A stretch of DNA of 64,000 bases from Roseivivax marinus (GTDB lineage: Bacteria; Pseudomonadota; Alphaproteobacteria; Rhodobacterales; Rhodobacteraceae). How positions within the stretch are numbered: the stretch's first letter is position 1; every line of letters begins with the position of its first letter. This document shows positions 33,459 through 42,756 of the stretch, in pieces. The notes beneath the pieces were generated by a model. The model was given only the letters and a program-made list of their open reading frames with translations. It did no database searches and was not told where the DNA came from. A program made the position numbers and the translations under genes. The DNA lies in NCBI RefSeq assembly GCF_900109705.1, contig NZ_FOAI01000006.1:62001-126000 (forward strand), written 5' to 3'.

Positions 33459-35540
33459 TCACACGAAGATCACGTTGTCGATCCCGAGGACCGAGGCATC
33501 GGTCACCCCCTGCAAAAGCACCGTTCCGGTGCCGTAATCGACCAGAAGGCCCGCGTCGGTGACCGAGATATCGAGGGCGTCGAGCGCCGCCTCGGGGTCG
33601 TCCTGCGCGCCGTCGATGCCGTGGATGTCCAGCCGGTCGAACGGCAGGGTGTCGTAATAGTAATAGTAGTCGTAGTAGTCGTCCCCGTCGCCCGCACCCT
33701 CGTAGAAGAAGTCGGTCACGACGTCCGCCCCGCCTTCGGACGATGCGTCGAACACGAAGGTGTCGCCGTTCTCGCCGCCGGTCAGCGTGTCGTCGCCGGC
33801 ACCGCCCTCCAGCCGGTCGGACCCGTAGCCGCCTTCGAGGACATCGCTCCCCACGCCACCGATCAGGGTGTCGGCGCCTTGCCCGCCCGATCCGCTATCG
33901 TCGCCCGCGCCGAGGACGATCAGGTCGGCGTCGAAGCCGCCGCCCACGGTATCGTCCCCGAGCCCGGCATAGATCACGTCGGCGCCGGAACCGCCGCCGA
34001 TCTCGTCGCTGCCGGCACCGCCGAGAAGGACGTCATCCGCGAAACCACCCGACATGACGTCGTCGCCGTCGCCACCGCGCACGGTGTCCCGCCCGCGGCC
34101 GCCGATGAGGCTGTCCGCGCCGAGACCGCCCTCGATCAGGTCGGCCGAGCTGCCCGCGGCGATGAAGTCGTTCCCCTCGCCGCCGTCGATCACGTCGCGG
34201 CCCTCGCCGCCGCCGATGGTATCGTTGCCGGCGCCGCCCGAGATCAGGTCACGCCCGTCGGCGCCGGCGATGTCGTCGTCGCCCGTACCGCCGAGGATCG
34301 TGTCATTGCCGAGCTGCCCGAAAAGGCTGTCGTTTCCGGCGCCGCCCTCGATCAGGTCGTCGCCCTCGGAGGCGACGATCAGGTCGCCGCGGCCGAGCCC
34401 GAAAAGCTGATCGTCTCCGATCCCGCCGCGAATCTCATCGCCATCCTCGGTCCCGGTCGCGATAATCGGTGAGAGCGACAGCGCCACTATGCCGTAGGCC
34501 TCTTCGCGTGTGAAAAGGCCGGTGCGGGACGATCCGGTTACCGCGAGGTAGTAGGTACCATCCGACGGGGGCGTGATGCCGTCGATCACGTAGCCGTCCC
34601 GGTTCTCGGCCCATCCGGCGGTCGCGACCAGCTCACCCGACGGATCGAGCAGCTCGAACGCTGCGATCTGCGCGTTGAGATAGTCCTGCCCCGACGGCGG
34701 CGTCAGGTCGAAGCGGTAAGGCTCCCCGCCCTCGAGCATGACTGCGTAAACATCACGATCGCCGCTGAGCTCGAACGTGCCGTCACGGGGCACGTCGATC
34801 TCGAGCACCTCTTCGGTGGAATCGTCGCCCGGCACGTCATTCGGGTCGTCCGTCACGGGTGTCAGAGTAACGGTATAGTCCATGGCGGACGAATAGTCGT
34901 TGGCGACCGCGATGTATGCCGGGCCGGTCACAGGTCCGGCAAAGGTCCCACTGTTTGCGTCATTGTCGAGCCACGTGCCGGCAATCCACTCCCCATCCCC
35001 GTCCAGGAGATCGACGAATACAAAGAGCGCTTGATCGTCGTCTTCGACGCTGACCTCGAGCCGATAGACGGCGCCCTCGTCGCTCTGGAAGCGGAACCAG
35101 TCGGCGTCGTAGGGATCGCGAAAATCGGACGAGAACGGCTCACCGAACGTCAATTCGGCCTCGGTGGCCGCCGAGTTCGGAATGTCCGGCGGAGTGATCT
35201 CGAGGCTCAGCGTGTAGGTACCAACGTCGCCACCGAACCCGCCGGCGCCGATGTAGTAGGTCCCGGTCGTCTCGGGCGTGAAGTAAAGCTGCGGCTCCAG
35301 ATCGAACGTATCGTCGCGGCTCGCGATTTCCTCGCCGGCAGCGTTGAAGACGAACACGAATGGGTCTCTGAGACTGCCGCCGTCCGAGAATGTGCCCCGC
35401 TGCCGGATGCTGTATTCGACGCCCGCCTCGAGGGTCGTGGCGAACCAATCGACGTCACGGGGTTCCTCGATCTCGCCCGTGGCGGTGCCGCCGACCTCGA
35501 TGGTTCCCTCGGTCTCAACGTCTGAGCTGTAATCGTCCAA
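33459..35540 (-). CDS. RTX calcium-binding protein with pre-peptidase-like domains (paralog 1)
   Basis: A 693-residue acidic protein without a signal peptide. Three beta-sandwich, PPC-like domains come first (PRDVDWFATTLEAG; YDADWFRFQSDEG; GDRDVYAVMLEGG), then about 18 RTX nonapeptides (GGxGxDxLx type) at about residues 365-600, then a C-terminal segment with an odd Asp/Tyr tract (GDGDDYYDYYYYYD) ending in IDNVIFV. RTX repeats fold on calcium outside the cell after type I secretion. No catalytic domain is visible. Starts at TTG with AGGAG 8 nt upstream. No ABC secretion genes are nearby. Confidence 0.85.
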   Translation of the reverse strand: MDDYSSDVETEGTIEVGGTATGEIEEPRDVDWFATTLEAGVEYSIRQRGTFSDGGSLRDPFVFVFNAAGEEIASRDDTFDLEPQLYFTPETTGTYYIGAGGFGGDVGTYTLSLEITPPDIPNSAATEAELTFGEPFSSDFRDPYDADWFRFQSDEGAVYRLEVSVEDDDQALFVFVDLLDGDGEWIAGTWLDNDANSGTFAGPVTGPAYIAVANDYSSAMDYTVTLTPVTDDPNDVPGDDSTEEVLEIDVPRDGTFELSGDRDVYAVMLEGGEPYRFDLTPPSGQDYLNAQIAAFELLDPSGELVATAGWAENRDGYVIDGITPPSDGTYYLAVTGSSRTGLFTREEAYGIVALSLSPIIATGTEDGDEIRGGIGDDQLFGLGRGDLIVASEGDDLIEGGAGNDSLFGQLGNDTILGGTGDDDIAGADGRDLISGGAGNDTIGGGEGRDVIDGGEGNDFIAAGSSADLIEGGLGADSLIGGRGRDTVRGGDGDDVMSGGFADDVLLGGAGSDEIGGGSGADVIYAGLGDDTVGGGFDADLIVLGAGDDSGSGGQGADTLIGGVGSDVLEGGYGSDRLEGGAGDDTLTGGENGDTFVFDASSEGGADVVTDFFYEGAGDGDDYYDYYYYYDTLPFDRLDIHGIDGAQDDPEAALDALDISVTDAGLLVDYGTGTVLLQGVTDASVLGIDNVIFV

Positions 35541-35671
35541 TGCCTTGCTCCTGCTAATAAATTTGACGTGATGCTAGATCACGTCAACTCATATCTCAAC
35601 AGGAATGTTCGCCTTGAACGGGAATATCACGGGCGGCGCAGGCACCATGGCGCCGCGCCGCCGCGATCCGG

Positions 35672-37591
35672 TCAGCCGAGAATGAAAACCGCGTTCGATA
35701 CGGCCTCGGCGTCGGCATCCTCGACCACCACGAGCTGACCCGCGGCCTCGATCTCGACGTCGGCGCCGGCCTGCGCCACGTCGACCTGCGACGCCGCGAC
35801 GCCCTCGAAGACGAGCTGGTCGAACCGCGCATCGAAATCCTCGACCACGTCGGTCTCGCCGGCGACGAGGTCGCGGAACTCGAAGCTGTCGGCTCCGCCG
35901 CCGCCACGCAGCGTGTCGTTGCCGGTACCGCCGTCGAGCGTGTCGTTGCCGAAGCCCCCGGCCACGAGATCGTCGCCCGCGCCACCAAGCACGAGGTCGT
36001 TGCCGTAGCCGCCGAAGCCCTGGTCGTCGCCGGCGCCGAGGCGCACGATGTCGCTGCCACCGCCGCCGCCCGCGGTGTCGTTGCCGTCACCCGCGATCAC
36101 CACGTCGTCCTGCCGGCCGCCGCCCAACTCGTCGTCGCCGGCGTTGCCCTCGACCCGGTCGACGCCGATGCCGCCCGAGAGCCGGTCGTCGCCCTCGCCA
36201 CCGAGGATGGTGTCGTCGCCACGGCCGGCGAAGATGCCATCCGAGCCCGTGCCGCCGTCGATGTCGTCGTCGCCGGTGCCGCCGCCGATCAGGTCGTTGC
36301 CGTCGCCGCCGCGGATCACGTCGGCGCCCGCGGCGCCCGCGATGTCGTCGTTGCCCGGCCCGCCGAGGATCGTGTCGGCGCCGTCGCCGCCGTAGAGGCC
36401 GTCGTCGCCGGGCCCGCCAACCAGCCGGTCCGCACCGCCCTCGCCGCGCAGGATGTCGTCGCCCGCCCCGCCCGAGATGGTGTCGGCGCCGGGGCTTCCG
36501 GTGACGTCATCGCGCGCGTCCGTGCCGTCGCTGACCACCGGCACGAAGCCCTCGATCTCGACGTCGTAACGCGCGCCGACGAGAGAGCCGGCGTCGGTCA
36601 CCTCGACGTAGTAGGTGGCGTCGCGCGGCACCGACACGTCGGCCACGGTCCAGAGGTCGGCCTCGGCATCGTAGTCTCCCGTGCCGAGGACCGTGCCAGC
36701 GCCGTCGGTCAGCCGGACCTCGAGCGACAGGGCCCCCGCCCCGCGCGGGCCGACCACCACGTTGAAGGTCTCCTCGGTGCCCAGCCGTGCGGCGAACACG
36801 TCGGTGTCGAGCGCGTAGTCCACCGTGCCCTGCGCGGTACCGTCATTGGCCACGGCCGTGGCCGCGCCGCGTGTGTCGCCCGTCTCGGAGATGTTCAGAG
36901 GGCGCAGCGTGACCGTGTAGTCTTCCACCGCCCCGCCGTAGACGTCGGCGAAATAGGTGCCGTCGCGCGGCACCGTGAACGGCATGGTGGCGTCAATCAG
37001 GAAGGGCAGACCGTCGATGCCGTCGCCGCGCAGCACCACGTCCGTGAAGGTCCCGGTGCTCGCGCTCACGTCGATGCGGTAGGGCTGACCGGCGGCGAGG
37101 GTCATGGCGAACCAGTCCACGTCGCCCACGTCGCCGAAGCGCGCCGCGACCGGCTGGTTCGCGGTCAGCGCGCCGTCGGTGCTGCGGTCGGCGGGATAGT
37201 CGTCGTCGGGATCATTCCCGGCGGCGGGTTCCTCGAGTTCGATCGCCGCCGAATAGCTGCCGGTGTCGCCGGCGAACCCGCCGGCCACGAGGAAATACGT
37301 TCCCGAGCGTGGCGCGACGAAGCCGAACACCGCGGCATCGAGGCTCTGGCCCTCGAAGTCGTCGTTGGACGCCAGTTCCGCGCCCGATGAGGTCACCAGG
37401 GCCACGGTCGGATCGGTCAGCGTGCCACCGCCGCCATCCTCGCCAAAGACACCGAAATTGTAGGTCGCACCCTCCTCCAGCACGACGGCGAACCAGTCGG
37501 TGTCCCCCTCGGTCTCGAGCACGCCCGTGGTGAAGCTGTCGATCGCGACGGCGCCCAAGGTCTGCGCGTTCGAGCTGTAGTCGTCTGCCAT
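35672..37591 (-). CDS. RTX calcium-binding protein with pre-peptidase-like domains (paralog 2)
   Basis: A 639-residue homolog of the next protein downstream. The start is MADDYSSNAQTLG (the paralog begins MDDYSSDVETEG). PPC-like domains carry EGDTDWFAVVLEEG, VGDVDWFAMTLAAG and DTDVFAARLG; an RTX array spans about residues 375-565 and ends in the C-terminal AVFILG. No signal peptide is seen, consistent with C-terminal secretion. ATG with AGGAG. The 131-nt gap to paralog 1 suggests a joint transcript and origin by duplication. Surface or extracellular role assumed, enzyme activity not seen. Confidence 0.85.
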   Translation of the reverse strand: MADDYSSNAQTLGAVAIDSFTTGVLETEGDTDWFAVVLEEGATYNFGVFGEDGGGGTLTDPTVALVTSSGAELASNDDFEGQSLDAAVFGFVAPRSGTYFLVAGGFAGDTGSYSAAIELEEPAAGNDPDDDYPADRSTDGALTANQPVAARFGDVGDVDWFAMTLAAGQPYRIDVSASTGTFTDVVLRGDGIDGLPFLIDATMPFTVPRDGTYFADVYGGAVEDYTVTLRPLNISETGDTRGAATAVANDGTAQGTVDYALDTDVFAARLGTEETFNVVVGPRGAGALSLEVRLTDGAGTVLGTGDYDAEADLWTVADVSVPRDATYYVEVTDAGSLVGARYDVEIEGFVPVVSDGTDARDDVTGSPGADTISGGAGDDILRGEGGADRLVGGPGDDGLYGGDGADTILGGPGNDDIAGAAGADVIRGGDGNDLIGGGTGDDDIDGGTGSDGIFAGRGDDTILGGEGDDRLSGGIGVDRVEGNAGDDELGGGRQDDVVIAGDGNDTAGGGGGSDIVRLGAGDDQGFGGYGNDLVLGGAGDDLVAGGFGNDTLDGGTGNDTLRGGGGADSFEFRDLVAGETDVVEDFDARFDQLVFEGVAASQVDVAQAGADVEIEAAGQLVVVEDADAEAVSNAVFILG

Positions 37592-37775
37592 GTTCCGGTC
37601 TCCTGCTGGCGGTCCAGGCCTTTATAGGACGCGGAGCCGTGTGCGGCAGCCCCAGACAGCGCCGGGGCGCGATTTCGCGAAGGTCCGCGGCGGCAAAACA
37701 TCGCGCGCGACAGGAACCCGGGCGTCCACTCGCCGTTGACCCATCGAGACACACACCGGATCGGAGGTATCCACC

Positions 37776-38210
37776 ATGATCAACAAGTTCGGAACCGCAC
37801 ATTGGGAAGGCAGCCTGCAAGAGGGCACCGGCACCATCTCGACCGAGTCCGGCGTCCTCGACGGCGTGCAGTACGGCTTCAACAAGCGCTTCGAGGGCGA
37901 GCCCGGCTCCAACCCCGAAGAGCTGGTCGGCGCGGCACATGCCTCGTGCTACTCGATGGCGCTGTCGATGATCCTTGGCCAGCACGACGCCACGCCCGAG
38001 AAAATCGACACCAAGGCGACCGTCAGCCTCGAGAAGGACGGCGACGGCTTCTCGGTCACCAAGGTTCATCTCGACGTGACGGCATCGGTGCCGGGCATGG
38101 ACGAATCCAAGTTCATGGAGGCCGCCAACGCCGCGAAGGAGGGCTGCCCGATCTCCAAGCTCTACAAGGGCGGCACCGCGGAGATCACCATGGACGCCAA
38201 GCTGGTCTGA
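37776..38210 (+). CDS. OsmC family peroxiredoxin-like protein
   Basis: A 144-residue OsmC protein (about 140-143 usual). The two redox cysteines appear in GAAHASCYSMAL and KEGCPISKL, used in thiol-dependent reduction of organic hydroperoxides. The SNPEELVGAAHASC motif matches the OsmC subgroup. ATG with CGGAGG 6 nt upstream. A hairpin follows. Confidence 0.93.
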   Translation: MINKFGTAHWEGSLQEGTGTISTESGVLDGVQYGFNKRFEGEPGSNPEELVGAAHASCYSMALSMILGQHDATPEKIDTKATVSLEKDGDGFSVTKVHLDVTASVPGMDESKFMEAANAAKEGCPISKLYKGGTAEITMDAKLV

Positions 38211-38240
38211 GCGCGCCAGCGCAACCCGCGACGAATTGGC

Positions 38241-38266
38241 AGGCGCCGGGGATCACCCCGGCGCTT
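38241..38266 (+). terminator. Hairpin terminator after the OsmC gene
   Basis: 11-bp stem AGGCGCCGGGG (38241-38251) with CCCCGGCGCTT (38256-38266), 4-nt loop. The T-run is short. Confidence 0.6.
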
Positions 38267-38299
38267 GGCCGCGCCCCGGTCCGGGCCCATATTCGGACC

Positions 38300-38989
38300 A
38301 TGCTGAAGTTCACCCCGCTCCTCCTCGCGATACTCTATGCGCTGGCGATGTACCGCATCTCGGCCTGGCGCACGGCGCGCGAGCTCGATGCCAAGTCTAC
38401 CGAACTGGCCGATCCGCGTCTCAAGACGCTGACCGACCGGATGGCCGAGGCGCTCGACCTCAAACGCATTCGCGTGAACATCTACGAGATCGAGCCGGTG
38501 AACGGCCTCGCCGCGCCGGACGGCCGCATCTTCATCACCCGCGGCTTCTACCAGAAATACCGTTCGGGCGAGGTTTCGGCCGAGGAGATGGCGAGCGTGA
38601 TCGCGCATGAACTGGGTCACGTGGCGCTTGGGCACGCCCGCAAGCGGATGATCGACTTCTCCGGCCAGAACGCCGTGCGGACCGCGCTCATCATGGTGCT
38701 GAGCCGTTTGATCCCGGGCCTCGGGGTGGTCATCGCGAACGCGCTGACCTCGCTGCTGGCGGCACGGCTGTCGCGCGACGACGAGTACGAGGCCGACGCC
38801 TACGCCGCGGCGCTGCTGGCCAAGTCCGGAATCGGGATCGCGCCGCAGAAGTCGCTCTTCCGCAAGCTGGAGGGCCTCACCGGGTCGCGGGGCGCCATGC
38901 CCGCGTGGTTGATGAGCCATCCCAAGACCGAGGAACGCGTGGCCGCGCTCGAGCGGCTCGAAGCACGCTGGGGCACCGCGCCGGTTTGA
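38300..38989 (+). CDS. M48 family metalloprotease
   Basis: A 229-residue membrane-anchored protease: N-terminal helix (LKFTPLLLAILYALAMY), zinc motif HELGH (near residue 110) and the third ligand in EYEADAYA (near 162). GSRGAMPAWLMSHPKTEERV follows, as in HtpX/Oma1-type peptidases. Probably cleaves damaged or signalling membrane proteins. ATG at 38300 is the first codon that gives the helix; no strong ribosome site. There are 89 nt and a hairpin between it and the OsmC gene. Confidence 0.88.
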   Translation: MLKFTPLLLAILYALAMYRISAWRTARELDAKSTELADPRLKTLTDRMAEALDLKRIRVNIYEIEPVNGLAAPDGRIFITRGFYQKYRSGEVSAEEMASVIAHELGHVALGHARKRMIDFSGQNAVRTALIMVLSRLIPGLGVVIANALTSLLAARLSRDDEYEADAYAAALLAKSGIGIAPQKSLFRKLEGLTGSRGAMPAWLMSHPKTEERVAALERLEARWGTAPV

Positions 38990-39237
38990 GAAGCGACCTG
39001 TGACTCCGCAGGCGGGCTGCGGATGGTTTCCTGTCGCTCGGTCCGTCGGCCGCTTTCGACGTGCCCCGCGGCGGGACGTTGTTGACCGCGGGCTAGGCGG
39101 TGGATTCGAGGCAGGACCGCCTAAGCACGTTCAGCGCTGCTTCCGCATGGCACGCGGGCAACCCGGACGCCGATCTCACGGTGCGACGTCTGCGCCGCTC
39201 ACATGCCAACCGCGCGGATTTATCGCCGACGCCCCGC

Positions 39238-40377
39238 CTAGTCCTCCACCTCGAAGGCCATCTCCGCCCGATCCCGCCCGTTTACCTGCACCACCAGCCG
39301 GTGCGGACCGGGATGCCAGGTGAACGTCGTGGCATCGGGTTTCAGCCGGTGGCTCTTCGCAAGCCGCAGCGGCTTGCCGGGCGCGATGTGTCCCTGCCCC
39401 AGCTTGAAGACCTTTTCTCCGGCGCGGCCGCCGGGCCGGTGGAACGTCACCCGGTAGTCGACCATGACCCGCGCCGCCTCGTGCGCCTCGACCATCACGG
39501 AGAGGTCGAGCGTCGCGCCGATCCTCACGACCTCGGGCGCATCGACGGTAACCGAAAGCGCCGCGTCGGGATCGTAGCCCAAGAGCCGCAGCGCCTCGGG
39601 CTCACCGCGCTTCACCGCCGTCCGGAGGGCGTGGCGGGTCATCCACTCAAGCTCGCGTCGCTCCTGCCGGGCTTCCGCGTGCCACGTGCCGAGCGCGCGG
39701 TAGACCGCATCCGGCGCGATCCTGGTCAGGTCGTTGAGATGGTTCGCCACCGACCGCGTGACATAGCGCGTGGGATCCGCGTGCAGACCAGTCAGCAGCG
39801 GCAGGGGTGCCAAGGGGTCGATGGTCACGTTCGCGCCCCACGGCAGCCGGGGACGCGTGCCCTCGGAGACCAGCCGTCGCACGTGGTAGTTGGCATCCTC
39901 CGCCCAGTCCGCCATCCGCGCAAGCGTCAGGTCCGGCCAGCGCGACAGGAATGGCCGAACCGCGTATTCCATCGAAAATCGCTGCGTGGCCGCGTGGATC
40001 AGGTCGAGCGCCCGATCGGGATGGGCAAGCCCGTGCCGCACCGCCAGAACACCCGGAAGCGCGTGGATGAAACGGCCGAAATCGTCGTCCGTCCGCTCCG
40101 GGTCGAGCGGCGGTGGCAGTGCGGCCTCGAGCGCGTCGGCCATGGCGGGAAAGTCCCGCGGCAACTGCGCCTCGGCGGCATCGGCAATCCGGTCGAGCCG
40201 GGCGAAGACGCCGAGCCCGTCGAGGTCGCGGATCGCCTCGGCAACGAACCGCTCGGCGTCGAAGCCCGGCAGAACCGACAACTCGGCCCCGAGATCGCCC
40301 ACCGTCCGCGCGTTGAAGAGCTGCGCCGACAACGAGGTGCCGGCGCCGCCTCCCTGCCCGTCCGGGCCGCGCGCCAT
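39238..40377 (-). CDS. AlkC-type DNA alkylation repair protein with C-terminal Ig-like domain
   Basis: A 379-residue protein. The first about 265 residues are helical HEAT-like repeats (HALPGVLAVRHGL, RFSMEYAVRPFL, DANYHVRRLVSEGTRPRLPWG, VTRSVANHLNDL) characteristic of AlkC/AlkD glycosylases. Residues about 275-379 form a beta domain (VVRIGATLDLSVMVEA, VMVDYRVTFHRPGG, HRLVVQVNGRD) like the Ig-like domain of AlkC. AlkC removes 3-methyladenine or related lesions. It overlaps the SDR gene by one base, so the pair is cotranscribed. The substrate is inferred from the family. Confidence 0.78.
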   Translation of the reverse strand: MARGPDGQGGGAGTSLSAQLFNARTVGDLGAELSVLPGFDAERFVAEAIRDLDGLGVFARLDRIADAAEAQLPRDFPAMADALEAALPPPLDPERTDDDFGRFIHALPGVLAVRHGLAHPDRALDLIHAATQRFSMEYAVRPFLSRWPDLTLARMADWAEDANYHVRRLVSEGTRPRLPWGANVTIDPLAPLPLLTGLHADPTRYVTRSVANHLNDLTRIAPDAVYRALGTWHAEARQERRELEWMTRHALRTAVKRGEPEALRLLGYDPDAALSVTVDAPEVVRIGATLDLSVMVEAHEAARVMVDYRVTFHRPGGRAGEKVFKLGQGHIAPGKPLRLAKSHRLKPDATTFTWHPGPHRLVVQVNGRDRAEMAFEVED

Positions 40378-41156
40378 CAGATCGTGGCGTTGGTCGCGCC
40401 ACCGTCCAGCAGCACGTTCTGTCCCACCATGAAGCCCGCGTGCTGCGAGCAGATGAAGGCGCAGGCCGCGCCGAATTCCTCGGGGGTGCCATAGCGGCGC
40501 GTGGGAATGGTCGCTTCACGCCGCGCGCGGGCAGTCGCCATGTCGACGCCTTCGCGCTGCGACACCCCCTGGTCGAGCGAAGTCGCCCGGTCGGTGTCGT
40601 GGATGCCCGGCAGAAGGTTGTTGATCGTCACGCCGTGGGGCGCGACCTGCCGCGAGGTCCCCGCGACATAGCCCGTGAGGCCGGTGCGCGCGGCATTCGA
40701 CAGTCCGAGCTGCGGGATCGGCGCCTTCACCGATTGCGAGGTGATGTTGACGACCCGGCCCCAGCCGCGCTCGATCATTCCCGGCAACAGCGCGGTCATC
40801 AACGCGATCGGCGCCAGCATGTTGGCGTCGAGCGCGGCGATGAAGTCCGACCGGCCCCAGTCCGACCACATGCCAGGGGGCGGACCGCCGGCGTTGGTCA
40901 CGAGGATGTCGACCGCGCCCGCGGCCTCGAGCACGCGCGCGCGTCCTTCCTCGGTGGTGATGTCGGCGGCGACGGCGGTCACCTCGACGCCGTGCGCCGC
41001 GCGGATGTCCGCGGCGGTGGCCTCCAGCGCTTCGGCGCCGCGCGCGTTCAGCACCAGGTCCACGCCCGCTGCAGCCAGCGCTTCGGCGCAGCCGCGGCCC
41101 AGCCCCTTGGACGAGGCCGTCACCAGCGCCCGCTTTCCCTTGATCCCCAGGTCCAT
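40377..41156 (-). CDS. Atypical SDR, beta-ketoacyl-ACP-reductase-like, catalytic Tyr/Lys absent
   Basis: A 259-residue short-chain dehydrogenase fold: TASSKGLGRG replaces the usual TGxxxGxG cofactor loop, DILVTNAGGPPPG follows, and INITSQSVK keeps a serine. Where YxxxK is expected the sequence reads LGLSNAAR, so both catalytic residues are missing. This matches a known subgroup of BKR-like proteins whose reaction is unproven. ATG at 41156 follows ACGGAGG. It forms a two-gene unit with the AlkC-like gene and is divergent from the Hint gene. Confidence 0.85.
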   Translation of the reverse strand: MDLGIKGKRALVTASSKGLGRGCAEALAAAGVDLVLNARGAEALEATAADIRAAHGVEVTAVAADITTEEGRARVLEAAGAVDILVTNAGGPPPGMWSDWGRSDFIAALDANMLAPIALMTALLPGMIERGWGRVVNITSQSVKAPIPQLGLSNAARTGLTGYVAGTSRQVAPHGVTINNLLPGIHDTDRATSLDQGVSQREGVDMATARARREATIPTRRYGTPEEFGAACAFICSQHAGFMVGQNVLLDGGATNATI

Positions 41157-41299
41157 GCCTGCCTCCGTTCCGTTGCGTCCCTTGCCCCACTTGCCGACAC
41201 ATCTTCGGCACTCGGGCAATTTGAAGACATAATTTCTTTCGATGTATAGGGCAGGTATAGAGAGGGACCCGCCGTCCCGAAACCCTTGGGAAGTCCGCA

Positions 41300-42316
41300 A
41301 TGCGCGCCGACGCCGAAAGCCGCCCCGCCCAATCCGTCTCGGTCTACCGGGCCGGGCAGTTCCGCGTGTCGAACGGCGCGAACCTCGGTGACGGCATCTC
41401 GTTCTGCGACGAGCTGATGCTCGACGACATCTACCGCCTGTCGCCGGTGGCCGCGCCGGTCCGCCTCAGCCTGCTGCCCAGCGACGAGCCGTCGTTGACC
41501 GTGGGCCCCGACGGCGATGTCGGCCGCCCCGGCGCGGATATCCACCTCGACTGCGCGCTGACGTTCATGTCGGGCGACGGCTCCACCACCGAAGCGCTTG
41601 TGATGGTCGAAACGGACGCGGAGGGGAATGTCGACGGCGTCTACCTTCTGCCCCTCGCGCCGCTGCGGCCGCGCGCCGACTATGCGCTCGTGGGGATCGA
41701 CCGCGACCGCGCGGCGCAGGTCTTTGCGCAAGTGGCCTGCGTGTCCTTCACCCGCGGCACGATGATCACCATGGCCTCGGGCGCCCAGCGCGCGATCGAG
41801 ACGCTGGAGGTCGGCGACCGGGTTCTCACCCGCGATGACGGCGTGCAGGAGATCCGCTGGATCGGCCATTCCACCGTCCGCGCGATTGGCGAGTTCGCCC
41901 CCATCGTGATCCGAGCGGGCACGCTCAACAACATCAACGACCTGATCGTGAGCCCCGACCACAGGCTTTTCATCTACCAACGGACGGACCGGCTCGGCGC
42001 AGGCCGCTCGGAGCTTCTGGTCAAGGCACGGCACCTGGTGAACGGCGACAGCGTCACGCGGATGAACGGCGGGTTCGTGGATTACTACCAGATGCTCTTC
42101 GACCACCACCAGATCATCTACGCCGAAGGCATCGCGGCGGAATCCATGCTGATCGACACCCGCACCCGCGGCGCTCTGCCCGCCGACCTCCCGGCGTCGC
42201 TGGACAAGGTGATCCCCGGGCACCGCGCCGACGGAGGTCACGAGATCGAGGTGCAGGAATCGCTTCTGCGCCGCGCGGATGCCGCCGAGATCCTGCGGAG
42301 ATCGTCGAGCGGGTGA
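41300..42316 (+). CDS. Hedgehog/intein (Hint) domain protein
   Basis: A 338-residue protein. The N-terminal 140 residues are beta-rich without recognised domain (SVYRAGQFRVSNGANLGDG at the start, in part). The Hint domain begins at Cys147 (CVSFTRGTMITM, then IETLEVGDRVLTRDDGVQEIRWIG) and runs to about residue 285 with SPDHRLFIYQ and VKARHLVNGDSV. Stand-alone Hint proteins of this sort are common in marine alphaproteobacteria. They may self-cleave, but no splicing partner or sugar-transfer domain is seen. Starts after a GGGAAG site, divergent from the SDR gene. Confidence 0.85.
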   Translation: MRADAESRPAQSVSVYRAGQFRVSNGANLGDGISFCDELMLDDIYRLSPVAAPVRLSLLPSDEPSLTVGPDGDVGRPGADIHLDCALTFMSGDGSTTEALVMVETDAEGNVDGVYLLPLAPLRPRADYALVGIDRDRAAQVFAQVACVSFTRGTMITMASGAQRAIETLEVGDRVLTRDDGVQEIRWIGHSTVRAIGEFAPIVIRAGTLNNINDLIVSPDHRLFIYQRTDRLGAGRSELLVKARHLVNGDSVTRMNGGFVDYYQMLFDHHQIIYAEGIAAESMLIDTRTRGALPADLPASLDKVIPGHRADGGHEIEVQESLLRRADAAEILRRSSSG

Positions 42317-42756
42317 GGTGCGCGGCAGGCGGCTGCACGATGGCGCCGGAAACGGGCCGGGGTCGTCCCCGCGCTGCAGGCGATGGCTTGTGGATCGAAC
42401 CCGATGATCTTCAGCCAAACGCAATACCTATGGTCGGTACGGCCCGGCCGCTCCGGATAACCGGCGACCCGATGCCCGCGATGCGAGGTGCTGCGGAAAG
42501 GGAGATCACGACGTTCCTCACCAAACCTGACGAGTGGGTAATGGGGATGCACACCCAAACCGTCCTCGCAGCGCTTGATCGAGACGCGCCGATTCACGCA
42601 GAAGCGCTTTCTCTTGCGGCGCGCCCGATATGAAAATCCGTCATGGCGAGGCGCCAGACTCCGCCGCACCAGGCTGCGCATGTGCCAGCCCCCTCCGACA
42701 GTTCCAAAAGTAGGCTACCGCTCTGCGAGCCAGGCCGGATGCTTCTCGCAGATCGC
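42317..42756. other. 440-nt stretch without a supported gene
   Basis: Open frames on both strands (for example 42313-42633 forward) have poor codon use and no recognisable product, and there is no clear tRNA, terminator or repeat. It could be decayed coding DNA. Confidence 0.4.

Noticed and set aside
33780-34430. CRISPR or satellite DNA
   Set aside because: The periodic GC-rich sequence encodes RTX nonapeptides in frame; the repeat is at protein level.
42313-42633. A 106-codon plus-strand gene after the Hint gene
   Set aside because: No ribosome site, no domain, weak codon bias; it overlaps the Hint gene end.
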